Assembly: GCA_949317995.1 (NCBI GenBank)
Contig: OX439040.1
Coordinates: 77,225,972 to 77,289,971 of the forward strand
Direction: 5' to 3'
DNA: 64,000 bases
From: Acholoe squamosa
Taxonomy: Eukaryota > Annelida > Polychaeta > Phyllodocida > Polynoidae
Part shown: in pieces, positions 1 to 9,660 of the stretch
How the letters are laid out: the number at the start of each line of letters is the position of its first letter
Position numbering within the stretch: position 1 is the first letter of the stretch
Notes under the pieces: generated by a model
Databases searched by the model: none
What the model was told of the DNA's origin: nothing
What the model saw: only the letters and a program-made list of their open reading frames with translations
Translations under genes and position numbers: made by a program

Positions 1-254
1 CCATATTCATTATATATGTATCCAAGGGTATCACCTTGTCGCAGATGCAGGCCTTGGAAAATGAGGGGGCACAGCCTGAACAAAAGGGGGCGTACTCTTG
101 ATTGCTGGACGATTTATACACAAGCAAAAAAAAAAAACAAAAAAAACAGGCACGCTCCCTCGCTCCTGCTTCCAAATCCGGCACTGATGTAAAATTTCTA
201 ATCAAGCAATTGAGAAAAAATAATTAAATAAGAAAATAATTATGGGTGCACAGA

Positions 255-460
255 TATCTCCATGTATTTAATGCATCATGCAAATTGGTCAGCTGGGCTA
301 TATTCATGCATCGTGTCAACCCTGCGGGAGTCTATCACCACCGGTGTTGGATCAACATGGAGTGCTGGCAATCAAACTCGATTGTCAGCCTTTCAATGGT
401 CTATCAAAAAAGGCCAATGGGCATGATGCATTTCTGCATTAGCAGAGCTTGAAGGATTTT
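255..460. mobile_element. Decayed piggyBac-like MITE remnant
   Basis: This stretch resembles the interior and right end of the TTAA-flanked MITE family at 50741-51054 and 58088-58337. It shares the block ATTCATGCATCRTG, then a CCCTRYGGG-like core, and ends with a GGGCATGATGCATTTCTGCA motif like the right end at 58300. I cannot find flanking TTAA sites, so the ends are approximate. The rest of 1-1059 shows nothing I can support. Confidence 0.4.
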
Positions 461-1059
461 ACAAGTGGTAGATTTCTTCCACTGTGATTAAATCTAATGG
501 TTATACGATCCAAGGTATTACCCGGCAGTACTCTCCATACGCACATTCTCCATATGCCTAACCATGCTACCACCTCCACCTTCTGCGTTTGCAACACGAG
601 ACCAATGACACACACTTAGTTTCCGATGTACAGTATGAATAATATACATATATAAGGAAGTCCAGATCTTAGTAGTCCTTCTTACAGCATATAACTTTGA
701 ATAGGTCTGGCACAGATCCAAATTAGATAATCATTGACCGTGACACCACCGGAGTAGTATATGCGTCTAGCTTTTCAAACCGTGAATAGGCAGGGGTATA
801 TCAATTACATACCAAAACTATTATCTACATACACTGAAACTCGTATTAAAAAGAAAAACAAAATACTAAATGCCAGCATACATAGGGACTCTAGGTCATT
901 ATATTTGTAATTTTGTAGAACCAATTCTAATAGTCGGGGGGGGGGGTGTTCTCTTGAATAAAAAAAGAAAAGACAAATGATATATGTCAACGAAATGGAT
1001 TGTAGATTCATGTAATTTTCCTCAATTGAATTGTTAGTCTCAAGGAAAAGTATTACTAA

Positions 1060-1185
1060 GAGAACGTTCAACAATTATGTCACTGTTATTTATGCATTTT
1101 CAGGACCCACCCACCCCCTTGTCACTGTTTTGTATGGAACATGGAGGAAACCCCCTAAGCAGTGACGTAATTGTTGAACGTTCCC
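1060..1185. mobile_element. Short Harbinger-like MITE, TAA target duplication
   Basis: The element is 126 bp. Its left end GAGAACGTTCAACAATTATG and its right end, read in reverse complement (GGGAACGTTCAACAATTACG), form terminal inverted repeats that continue through GTCACTG. TAA lies on both sides (1057-1059 and 1186-1188), which matches the TWA target duplication of PIF/Harbinger elements. There is no coding capacity. The arms leave only a short loop, so it could fold into a hairpin. Confidence 0.7.
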
Positions 1186-1261
1186 TAAGGACATTTGTGA
1201 AGATACATTTATAACTAATATTTCAAACCTATTATAACATGAATTCCCTTTTTGACTATAG

Positions 1262-1354
1262 CCGATATGATAGGACATCATGCACAGCCGATGGCGGTGG
1301 GACCTCGACCTGTGACCACAAGATTGCGTGGCACCACACGAAGAGCCGTTCAAG
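1262..1354 (+). CDS. Gene A, internal coding exon (unrecognised protein)
   Basis: The exon follows a pyrimidine-rich acceptor (CCCTTTTTGACTATAG) and ends CAAG|GTAACG. Read in phase 1 it encodes about 31 residues starting DMIGHHAQPMAVGPRPVTT, basic towards the end, and closing in Ala-Val-Gln plus one base. The frame joins cleanly to the exon at 1736. The earlier exon or exons must lie left of 1262, perhaps outside the window, because an upstream TGA closes this frame. I do not recognise the protein and see no domain. The same layout (an exon ending in a Gln codon plus one base) recurs at 31373 and 62355. An internal start at ATG 1267 cannot be excluded. Confidence 0.5.
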
Positions 1355-1402
1355 GTAACGTTCCTCGACATTCCTTAGGGTGCAATTATTTACACGCATG
1401 CT

Positions 1403-1445
1403 CGTTGGGAGTGGTCATTTTTTTTAACAGGCGGGGATTGGTTGG
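1403..1445. mobile_element. Solo end of the GGGAGTGRTCATT Harbinger-like family
   Basis: TTGGGAGTGGTCATTTTTTT followed by TAACAGGCGGGGATTGGTTGG matches the left end of the elements at 7957, 29203 and 59750. I see no matching right end nearby, so this is a fragment in the intron between gene A exons. Confidence 0.4.
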
Positions 1446-1735
1446 TGGATATCCACAACTGCTTTCCAAATTCCTTTTTTCCCGTTCCCTGTTTGTTTTA
1501 TAGTAATGGGCAGGCTAGGGGAGCTTTTTCCTTTTGCAAAAAAATGGGGTGAAATCCCCCCGCCCCATATAATCCATCAACCTCACCCCGTTGTTGATTG
1601 AAGAAAAATGTCCAAAAATCGACCAATCTCATCTAGAATTCAATGAGTACAGAACAAGAGGCGTGACATTTGTAGCCCACTAAATCAATATTGTTTATAT
1701 CATAAGATGTGTGTATTATTTCTACTTTCACCCAG

Positions 1736-1807
1736 GAGAGCCCACGTCTCCACGTAGTGGGGTTCCACCTGCTGCCATCACAAGGGCAGAGGTGTTTGAA
1801 ATCGGAG
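1736..1807 (+). CDS. Gene A, 72-nt phase 1-1 coding exon
   Basis: The acceptor is TTTCTACTTTCACCCAG and the donor is GGAG|GTAGGT. The exon is 72 nt, phase 1 at both ends, and open when joined to 1262-1354. It encodes 24 residues ending PPAAITRAEVFEIG. Aligned without gaps to the 72-nt exon at 32514-32585, 9 of 24 residues match, including GxPP and EVxEI. Equal length and equal phase make common descent plausible. Function is unknown, and there are no obvious membrane or catalytic motifs. Confidence 0.55.
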
Positions 1808-2135
1808 GTAGGTCTCTTCATTATAAATAATCAACACTCTAGCGTAAAACCCTGTGCGTTCATAAACTGCGGCCAGCAGACTATCTTGCCAGCCTATAGC
1901 AACTTTCAAGGCCCAGGAGGGCGATTCATAAAAACTGCGGACGATACTAGATGTAATGGCCGTCAGTCTTTTATGAAACGCCCTCCAGATGAGCTAACAT
2001 CATTTACAAAGTTGGGGTGTCGCTGAAAATGCAGCTGTAGCTTAGAGCTTTTTCTAATCAATTCTTTCAATTCATGCAACACAACTCAAGACATGTATTC
2101 CATATTTTTTTTTTTTTCATATCAATCTGTTGTAG

Positions 2136-2221
2136 ACCTTTATCCAAGCCAAGAGCAGGTGAGACGCTGGCCTCGGAGAGTTGCTTATTTGGAGGAGGCG
2201 ATGTCTAAAGGCCTAGAATAA
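2136..2221 (+). CDS. Gene A, putative terminal exon with stop
   Basis: A long T-rich tract and TCTGTTGTAG give a strong acceptor. Entered in phase 1 the exon reads DLYPSQEQVRRWPRRVAYLE and then EAMSKGLE before TAA at 2219-2221. The peptide is charged and could be helical. A good donor, GAGCAG|GTGAGA, lies inside it at 2157/2158, so a shorter 22-nt exon that splices onward is also possible. No close polyadenylation signal is obvious; an AATAAA lies near 2830. Confidence 0.5.
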
Positions 2222-3235
2222 CACATCATAGGTAAGTTACAAGACATGCGCTTCTGAAGTTGCCCTCTGCTAAATGGCAAAACATGTAGGTTCTAATAGC
2301 AGAATTCTCGTTATCCAATTGTTTAAGTCTCAAGGAATTGAGCAAGACGTGCCACTGATTTGTAATTTTTAGCTAAAAGTAACTAAAGTCCCATCTTCTC
2401 CATTTTATATGCAAATTCATTTTATTCTGTCCATGTCCATAGGTTTAGGAGACAAAGAAGAGAAATGCATGTAAAAGCATGCACAGTTTATCGGCTGATT
2501 GAAATACTACGATCTAACATATTGCCCAATATTCCAAGGTTTCAATTAGCATTTTTATTGAACCTTTTCAGAATGGCCATTCATAAGTCAAAAGATTAAT
2601 ATGCTATTAATTTTGTTTTGAAACGATCAGGTCGGTGTCAATGAGAGTATTCCCTGAGTCTGAAACGTTCTTGTCATCCTAGTCGTTTCAATGAAAGAAA
2701 TTTCTTTTAATCTTATGAATCAACCCCCAGATCAGAGATATTGTGGTTGGAAACAGAAGCATGATGAATCGTACTATAATCAAGGACATTTCACCTCTTT
2801 CCAGATTGCTAATTGTACATTACCTAACAATAAAAGCTATCAGAAAATGACAGGACCTGATGTAACAGTATACGTTGGGAAATGCATCACTTTATATCTT
2901 TTTAGATGTGCAACGAGGGAGAGAAGCTGTTGCATTTACAGCACAGACCAAGCTCAAGAGCCCCCCTCTACCCGCCCAAAAACAACATGATGTAAATTTA
3001 TGAAAAAAAAAACCAGCTATCCTGCCTTCAGACCTAGTTTCGCGAATTCGATCCATTTAAGGGGCAGGGTAGTCTCCGAGAAATTTTGGAGTGGGGTGAT
3101 TTCTCTTTTCATGGGTATACTATGGGTTTGGGTGGTTACTATTGCAAAGGTAATTTTTCTTGAATATGTAAACTATTGCCATGGTTACCAATGCAAATTG
3201 GTACCATGTCAACAATTGATCAGTTTCTCGTACCT
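2222..3235. other. No gene seen; AT-rich spacer with an older repeat
   Basis: No ORF here looks coding. The part around 2600-2720 (TTTCAATGAAAGAA followed by a TTATGAATYAACCCC-like end) recurs near 49740-49820 and on both sides of the MITE at 58478, so it is a dispersed repeat. Confidence 0.5.
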
Positions 3236-4100
3236 ACTTGCAGCACAGGTACAATTCTGTTATCTATCTATTGTATGTCCATTTCGTGCACCCCAATGTA
3301 TACCCCTAATTTCATAGTTGTGCCATGTATAGGTACAGAGCTACAAGGGAAACATCATGTCAACAATTGCCCGGGCAATTGTTGACATTATTAATTTTGT
3401 AGCACAGGTGCAATTCTAGTATTTAACTTTTTTTTTTGGACTAACTCGTTGCGTTAATGAACTGTCAGGTTCATTTATGTAACGCTATAGAGCCGACCAG
3501 TTTTAATTGTTAATATTCAACAAAACAATCTGAACAATTGAAGTAAATATAGACTTCACATAACCACATTAATTTCATGATATATACATTCACAGTGTGG
3601 TAGCTGGTAATATATCAATCAATCACTCAGTTATTTTCAAAATACACCGTATAGGATACAAGCATCAACAGAGTGAGTGAACATCAAATAAATCAAACAT
3701 CAGATATCCAATAATAGTATAATAAATTCCATAACCTCAAGCAAGTAGTAGTTTTGTAGCAAAGGTGCAATTCTGGTATTTAACTATCTACTGTGCATCG
3801 TATGCACCTATATATCCCCCATTTACGTCCCTAATTTCATAGTTGTCCCATCTGAACAATTGCCCAGGCAATTGTTGACATGATGTTTCCCCTTGTAGCT
3901 CTGTACCTCTACATAGCACAACTTTGAAATTAGGGATGTACATAGGGGGTATGTGGGTGCACAAAATGGACATACAGTAGATAGTAAGATAACAGAATTG
4001 TACCTGTTCTACACGAATAACTGATAATAATGTCAACAATTGCCCGGGCAATTGTTGACATGATGTTTCCCCCTATAGCTCTGTGCCTATACATGGGATA
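3236..4100. repeat. Nested, inverted copies of a dispersed repeat ending in palindromes
   Basis: A unit of about 150 bp starts GCACAGGTACAATTCTGTTA, passes through CCCTAATTTCATAGTTGTG, and ends GGGAAACATCATGTCAACAA. It lies forward at 3240-3388, inverted at about 3860-4010, and partly forward at 3752-3860, with more pieces at 3400-3430 and 4062-4095. Perfect 32-bp palindromes centred on CCCGGG lie at 3357-3388 and 4030-4061. A near-palindrome with CCCAGG at its centre lies near 3856-3877. No coding capacity was seen. The class is unclear; it could be a MITE or a foldback-type element. Confidence 0.65.
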
Positions 4101-5499
4101 CATATGAAAAATTAGCGATTACACATGAATTTAGTTGGATAAAAGACTTATAATTGAAGAATGAACTAATAATTGTAGACTTGCTGTTGCATTCAGGCCC
4201 TGGTAGCTAAATTGTGTAGGGTAAGCACCATGACAAGACCTGTTCCTGTTATACAAGACTTCTAGGGAGGTTAATCAACTGGTTCCAATTTAGGTTTCTT
4301 TGACCAAAATCAAATGAGAGGTGTTGGAAGAAAACGGTCGGAAATATTGATCAAAACGGTCAGAAACCTCGATTTCTGACTTGCACTGGTTCTATGAGAC
4401 ATAGCCACATGCATGTTGCTGTTGCTAGTGCTGTGTTATATGTAACCCAGGATTATTCCAGTCATGCATGGTCAAGGTTTTACTTTTGCTGCTGGGGAGA
4501 AAAAAAAATGTATTATAAGCTTTAATTCATATACATGTTTCCAAGATTGGGGATGGACACTGACATGGTCAGTCATGGCCAGTGAGTTTCCATTCGGAAC
4601 TCCCTACTTCTGACCAATAATTGTCCATTCACAGTATACAGGGGATTATAATAAATATGTCAACCTGAATATGTATATTTTACTCTCCAAGAAATTGCTG
4701 TTGCTTTCCCAAAGTTTAATGATTTTCCTTTCTTAAGAAATTGTGAGTTTTTGAATATATTTTGATATTTTCAATTACCCAGAGGTTTCGGGCCATGCTC
4801 TATCAGCCCATTCCATCCTGCCCACTGGGTAGGGTCCAGGAATGCCCGACCACTGACTGCAGATATACTAATTTCTAGAAATCTATAAAGACCCGCATCT
4901 AAAGTTAAACTATAGGCCATTGGCTACTGAACAAGCATTAATTGGTGTCCATCCTTAAATGATTTTCATGCAGTGTATCTTTTAGTCATTTATGAATGTG
5001 CTGAGATATATGTACTATTGTCATTGTAATGTAGGTGCTTATACCTTTGTATGTTATTGCTATTTGCTAGTGCTAAACATGTAGCTTTACACAAATATGA
5101 TACCTCTTGAGCTGCTGTTCTGCAATAGGCAGAGAGCCAGGTCCAATGATTATCCATTGGATATAACTGGGTTTATTTTGAGTTTACAAAAATGTACTTG
5201 GACTACTTGGGATACCTTTTAAACCGTAACATGTGACGAAGTGGCATCCCGCTGTGATGTAAAAAGAATGCCAAAACAATGTACCTATACTGAGTGATAG
5301 ATTGGAGGAGTCAATTATGTTAACATGTCACGTTGCGTCTTCCGCAGGATATTGATCATGATCATCATAACAATTATTGTTGGAGAAATAATGTGATATT
5401 AGTGTGTTTGAGTGATAATGTGACAGTATGCAGGGTTTCAAAACGATAACAGTACCTGTGTTTGAGAGATGATGTGATATTGATTGAAGGGTTTCAACA
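4101..5499. other. No gene or clear repeat seen
   Basis: This is AT-rich sequence with short frames only. I see no splice-flanked open frame and no strong tandem structure. Confidence 0.5.
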
Positions 5500-5502
5500 T
5501 CA

Positions 5503-5910
5503 CACTGTAAAAATAACTGTTGAATCTACCAAGGATCCTCGTAAACCACTGGACCACCGTATTTGTGTGGCAGGGAACCAGTGTAGTTTTTACAAGAAGG
5601 GCCAGTCGGTGGTTCATGAATGTACAAGGAATAGCTGTGAAAATTACCATGGATCTCTGTGAGGATTACGCTGTTAGTTCAACGACATTTTCTTTTACAG
5701 CGACATAACATTGTTAGAAAGGTAATGTGATAGCAGGGTGTGAAGATGTGTTTGAGAGATATTAGGGTTTCAATACCATTACTTTGTTTGAGAGATAGTG
5801 GCACTGTGAAAAATAACTGTTGAATCTAAAAGGAATCCTTGTAAAACTGAACCGTGAACCACCGTAATTTCATTGCGGCAAACCTGTGTACTTTTTACAA
5901 GAAGCCCCAG
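5503..5910. mobile_element. Two fragments of a CACTGTAAAAA-type MITE
   Basis: CACTGTAAAAATAACTGTTG starts at 5503 and a close copy starts at 5816 (CACTGTGAAAAATAACTGTT). Both continue through GAATCTA, AAGGATCC-like, GTAAA-CTG-ACC and CACCGTA blocks and end near TTTTTACAAG. The reverse complement of the same order is found at 34880-34976. The short ORFs at 5438-5708 lie inside these copies and are not treated as genes. Confidence 0.5.
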
Positions 5911-7458
5911 GTGGCAATATAGTGGAACAACGAATCTGTGTGCAAATAACAAAGCATATCTGGAAGATTACAAATTTTGGATTCCATCATTATTTCATTT
6001 TAAAGTGAGGGTTTCATGAGGGTTTAGCAGATAGAAGATAGTTTGAGCGGATATAGCATTCCTCACTGTTAATTCTTAATGAATCTAATCAGCATTATTG
6101 AGAAATTCTCTCCTGATGCATGAATACAGCCCTCCAAGCTCTAATTGCCAAGAGGCCATTCCTGAATGAATGTTGATAAGGCCAACAAAGATAATGATTG
6201 TGTGTTTCCAGTTAGATGGCTCAAATATGTAGGGTCGGTAGGTCGAATTACGAAAAACATATCAAGAAGGTGAAAAAGATGCATAAAAGCTATAGAGTCG
6301 ATACCGATAGAAATATTGATGATAATCTACGAAAAATCGATAAAACTTAATGAAAAATGTGAAAAATTTCTCAACAATTCTCAAAATTAGGAAAAAATGT
6401 AGGGTTGGCCCTATTTTGTCAGGGTCGGTCAGATAAATGGAAACACAACTTGTTCTTGGCCTTACTAACATTGTTGAGAAATGCCCTTCTGCTGAGAAAT
6501 ATTTGTTAATTTTAGATGATGGCGATTGGGACCAAGGCAGAGAAACAGTTCATTCCCAGTGCTTACACTATGACCAGTCAATATGCACTGCAATATGTGC
6601 ATTTATATGATTGGATGGGGGGGGGGGTGAATATACATGTATATTTGTTTCCTTTGAGGTGGGGATGATAAAAAGTTTCATATTACTTAGTGAATGGGAC
6701 ACACTGGACAGGATTTGCACGTAAAAACAAAAGTCGTATTTTTTTTCGAGCAAAACTGACAAAAGAGAAAACCTTTTTTGGTTCGCATTTCAAATCACTG
6801 TTTAGACCTCATTAACTGGAGTAAACAACATAAATGAAAACAAACAAACAAACTTGGGAATCACCATAAGAAGTATATATGTATCCGAATTTTAGTGAGG
6901 GAAAGATCTATCAAGCCACCTTAATAATTAATGGACTCCTGCCTTATGTACATGTATCTAAACTAAAGCACAAATATATTGGCAATATTTTAAGCTGGGG
7001 ATCCACTACTGGGAATTTCTTGCGACTTCCACCCATGCGTGTGTTTTTACAGAGCATATCAAATTATTTTGATTTTCGCACACCACTTAGACTTAAGATG
7101 AAATCTGTTGCAGTAGCTGATCCACTGGTGAAATATTTTCTGTGAAAACATACGCACAAGAGCAAGTTGCAATAAATTTGCGGCAGTGGATCCCCTGCTC
7201 TAGATGCATCTTCCATATTTCAACTTGTATTGCTACTAAAGCAAAATCTCTCCACCAGTGATAATTTCTTTTTTTTTTCTTTTGATTTGTGAATTTTACA
7301 CTTCATTGAAAGGCTGTTTTAGCATGTCTGAAATAGGCTAAGCTTTTGCTGCCAGTGTTTTATGAATTATGTTTTATATACGGCATGTATACCAAATATA
7401 CAATTATATCAAAGAGCGTTCAGTGTTATCGTGATATCTTTACTTGATGTTATTTTTA
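5911..7458. other. No gene seen; AT-rich with low-copy repeat traces
   Basis: An AGGGTCGGTAGGTCG-like block near 6230 and a GTCAGGGTCGGTCAG block near 6420 flank AT-rich DNA and may be the ends of an old element. Related text appears near 24480 and 54310. The ORFs in this stretch have no recognisable domain and no splice support. Confidence 0.4.
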
Positions 7459-7629
7459 GCCGAATGCACTAATGCATCGTGCCTCTGGTGAGTAACTTGA
7501 CAGGCCTGCATTCCTGTACAATGACGACCCTATACAAGATACAGGGCGTCTCTCAGTGGGTCGGCTTGATACTCCAATGAAGACCATGGGACATGATGCA
7601 CTCCTGCATGATCAGAGGTCCCTAAAGGC
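7459..7629. mobile_element. piggyBac-like MITE copy, degraded left end
   Basis: The interior has the GCATCATG-type motifs of the family (AATGCATCGTGCC at the left, GGGACATGATGCACTCCTGC at the right) and the right end is CTAAAGGC followed by TTAA at 7630-7633. The left TTAA has been lost. It is shorter than the copies at 50741 and 58088. Confidence 0.45.
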
Positions 7630-7956
7630 TTAATATGGTAAAGGTAATGGCTGCAGAAGGTTGTGTTGAAAGCCCTTTAAGTACATGTTTCTGGCTTTAT
7701 GTAGCCGTAAACAAGGGTATTTAACTGCTCACTGATGCCATTTGGATGTATCTCTATACACGTGATGAATAAAGGTCTTTGTAAAAGTAAAGCTCTCTTA
7801 CATTGTGTAGAAAGTATTTTTGATCATACTGCCCTGGTGTCGAATAATCATAACTATTACAGTCTTGGAACAGAAGTCTTTAAGGAGGTTAATTCAAATA
7901 AACATCCTACCGTCAGTCCCCTAACGATGGTAGGATAATCCAGCCCTATTGATTTA

Positions 7957-8536
7957 GGGAGTGGTCATTATTTTATGTGAATAACTTCTTCCCGTAGAGA
8001 TAGAATTGCGCGGTCGATCGCCACACCCCCAGTGGCGTAACGTGTGTCGATCCACCACAGCGGCAGATGCACCACTGCAGCCTCGTTCTGGGTGCATGTA
8101 AACATTCAAAATGGCGGACCGCCGCTCGTACGGGGGACTACGGTAACCGATTTTGCTAATTTTCAGTTAATTAGACACTCTAAAAACATAAAATAAATAT
8201 AGAACTAAACTCCCCTGGTGTCCTCGGTGGCTGATCCACCCCTCGTGGTGGATCGGCCACCTCGCACACCACGGTCGTTTAGTTCTATCTATTTATTTAT
8301 TAACAGGGGGGGGCTGGTTGGTCATACCCTCTCGTGGTGGGGGGGGGTAAGAAAATTTTGACCCCTTTCGAGGGGGGGGGGCTAAGAACATTTACCCTCT
8401 TTTTAGCCAAAAAGCCTGCATGCTACTATAGATCAAACAGGGCACGAAAATTCTCCGTGCCTCCGGCGAGGGGGGGGGTACAAAAAATTTCGACTGCTGT
8501 CAAGGGGGGGGGTGTTGATAAATAATGACCACTCCC
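7957..8536. mobile_element. Harbinger-like MITE carrying a long hairpin
   Basis: The ends GGGAGTGGTCATTATTTTAT and, in reverse complement, GGGAGTGGTCATTATTTATC are inverted repeats. TTA flanks both sides (7954-7956 and 8537-8539), as expected for PIF/Harbinger. It is 580 bp with no transposase. Inside are runs of G, a strong hairpin at 8200-8287, and a CAAAATGGCGGACCGCCGC motif near 8107. The right part repeats a G-run plus AAAATTTYGAC unit seen in related copies at 29203 and 59750. Confidence 0.7.
8200..8287. repeat. Imperfect 41-bp inverted repeat with a 6-nt loop
   Basis: The left arm 8200-8240 starts TAGAACTAAAC and ends GATCCACC. The right arm 8247-8287 is its reverse complement except for seven mismatches. 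The loop is CCTCGT. The inner stem GGTGGCTGATCCACC against GGTGGATCGGCCACC is nearly perfect. Confidence 0.8.
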
Positions 8537-9660
8537 TTATCTGATGGTTGTAACTGACTGGGTTGCATTGACACAGCTTGATAGGCGCTATTGATTTGCT
8601 TTCATCAAAATCTCATTAGCCATATGCTGCAAAGGCAATAACTAGGGTCCTAGGTAACCAAACTCGACTGTTGGCACTATATGTGTCACAGTGCTTAAAC
8701 TCTCAGCATGCTACATGCCCTACACTATCACAAATGGATGCATCGTACATAATACTATAGTATTACCAGTAGAACGGAAGGGGTATAAATCTTTATGATG
8801 GTGTACAATTTAAATCATTTCAACCGCATATTTGACTTTGGGATTATTGACAGGGATGGACGGGTCAGAAATATTTTTTGGAAAAATGATAATTCCCAAA
8901 TACTTGACACTACTAGGGTCCTTTATGCGTAGATCTGCATGTCGTTGCCTTCTAGAAAATAGGGGTGTATTTCCTAAGGCATCTTTCATGTGTAAGAAAA
9001 AGGGGGTCATTGTGGCCTTGAGTCTGTACATATCTTTGTCTGTATTGCTTTCCGTGTCAGAATTCAAATTGGAATGCATATTTCCCTTCGACAATATTCT
9101 TTATGCTGTTTTATCATACCACTGTGAATCACAGATTTACATGTGCAACTAGAACAGACACGTCCGATCACGATTTTGATGGTAAGATTGTTTCCACTAC
9201 CATTATTTAAGAACTCAGCAAAGAAGAAAAAAAAAGTATTAGGCCACTCCAAAAAAAACAAACTTGTTTCTCATCACCAAGGTATGGAAAAAGTGACGAG
9301 GGAGGATTTTAATTTATTTTTTTTTTTGCCTAAGCAGCTCATTAGGGCCTGATATCTATGCATCGCGGGCTCATCGCGGACGTTGCATGTATGAAAAACT
9401 GCATCATAATCTGAAAGTTATCATTGATATTTCAAAGTGTTAGGATTTCTATTATTGATAGTCAGCTGCATTCCCTAGACCATTATCTTTCATTTGATAC
9501 CAGACTTGACTACTTTTTTTCATTCTTTAGTATATCTTTCTCAGAAAGTTCTTTAAAAAAAAAATTCAAATGGCTATTTTTCTGACAAATGTGTACATTT
9601 GTATTCATGCACTGACCCACATTGAGTCCACTCACTGTCTCTCCAGGACCAGGCCCCTCC
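8537..9660. other. No gene seen
   Basis: Overlapping ORFs on both strands at 8810-9152 have no domain I know and no splice sites. The block around 8930-9020 (GCATGTCGTTGCCTTCTAGAAAA and an AAGAAAAAG tract) resembles 51265-51330, which suggests a dispersed repeat more than a gene. Confidence 0.4.

Noticed and set aside
8810..9152. Overlapping ORFs of about 100 codons on both strands
   Set aside because: No domain, no splice sites, and partial similarity to 51265-51330 suggests a repeat.
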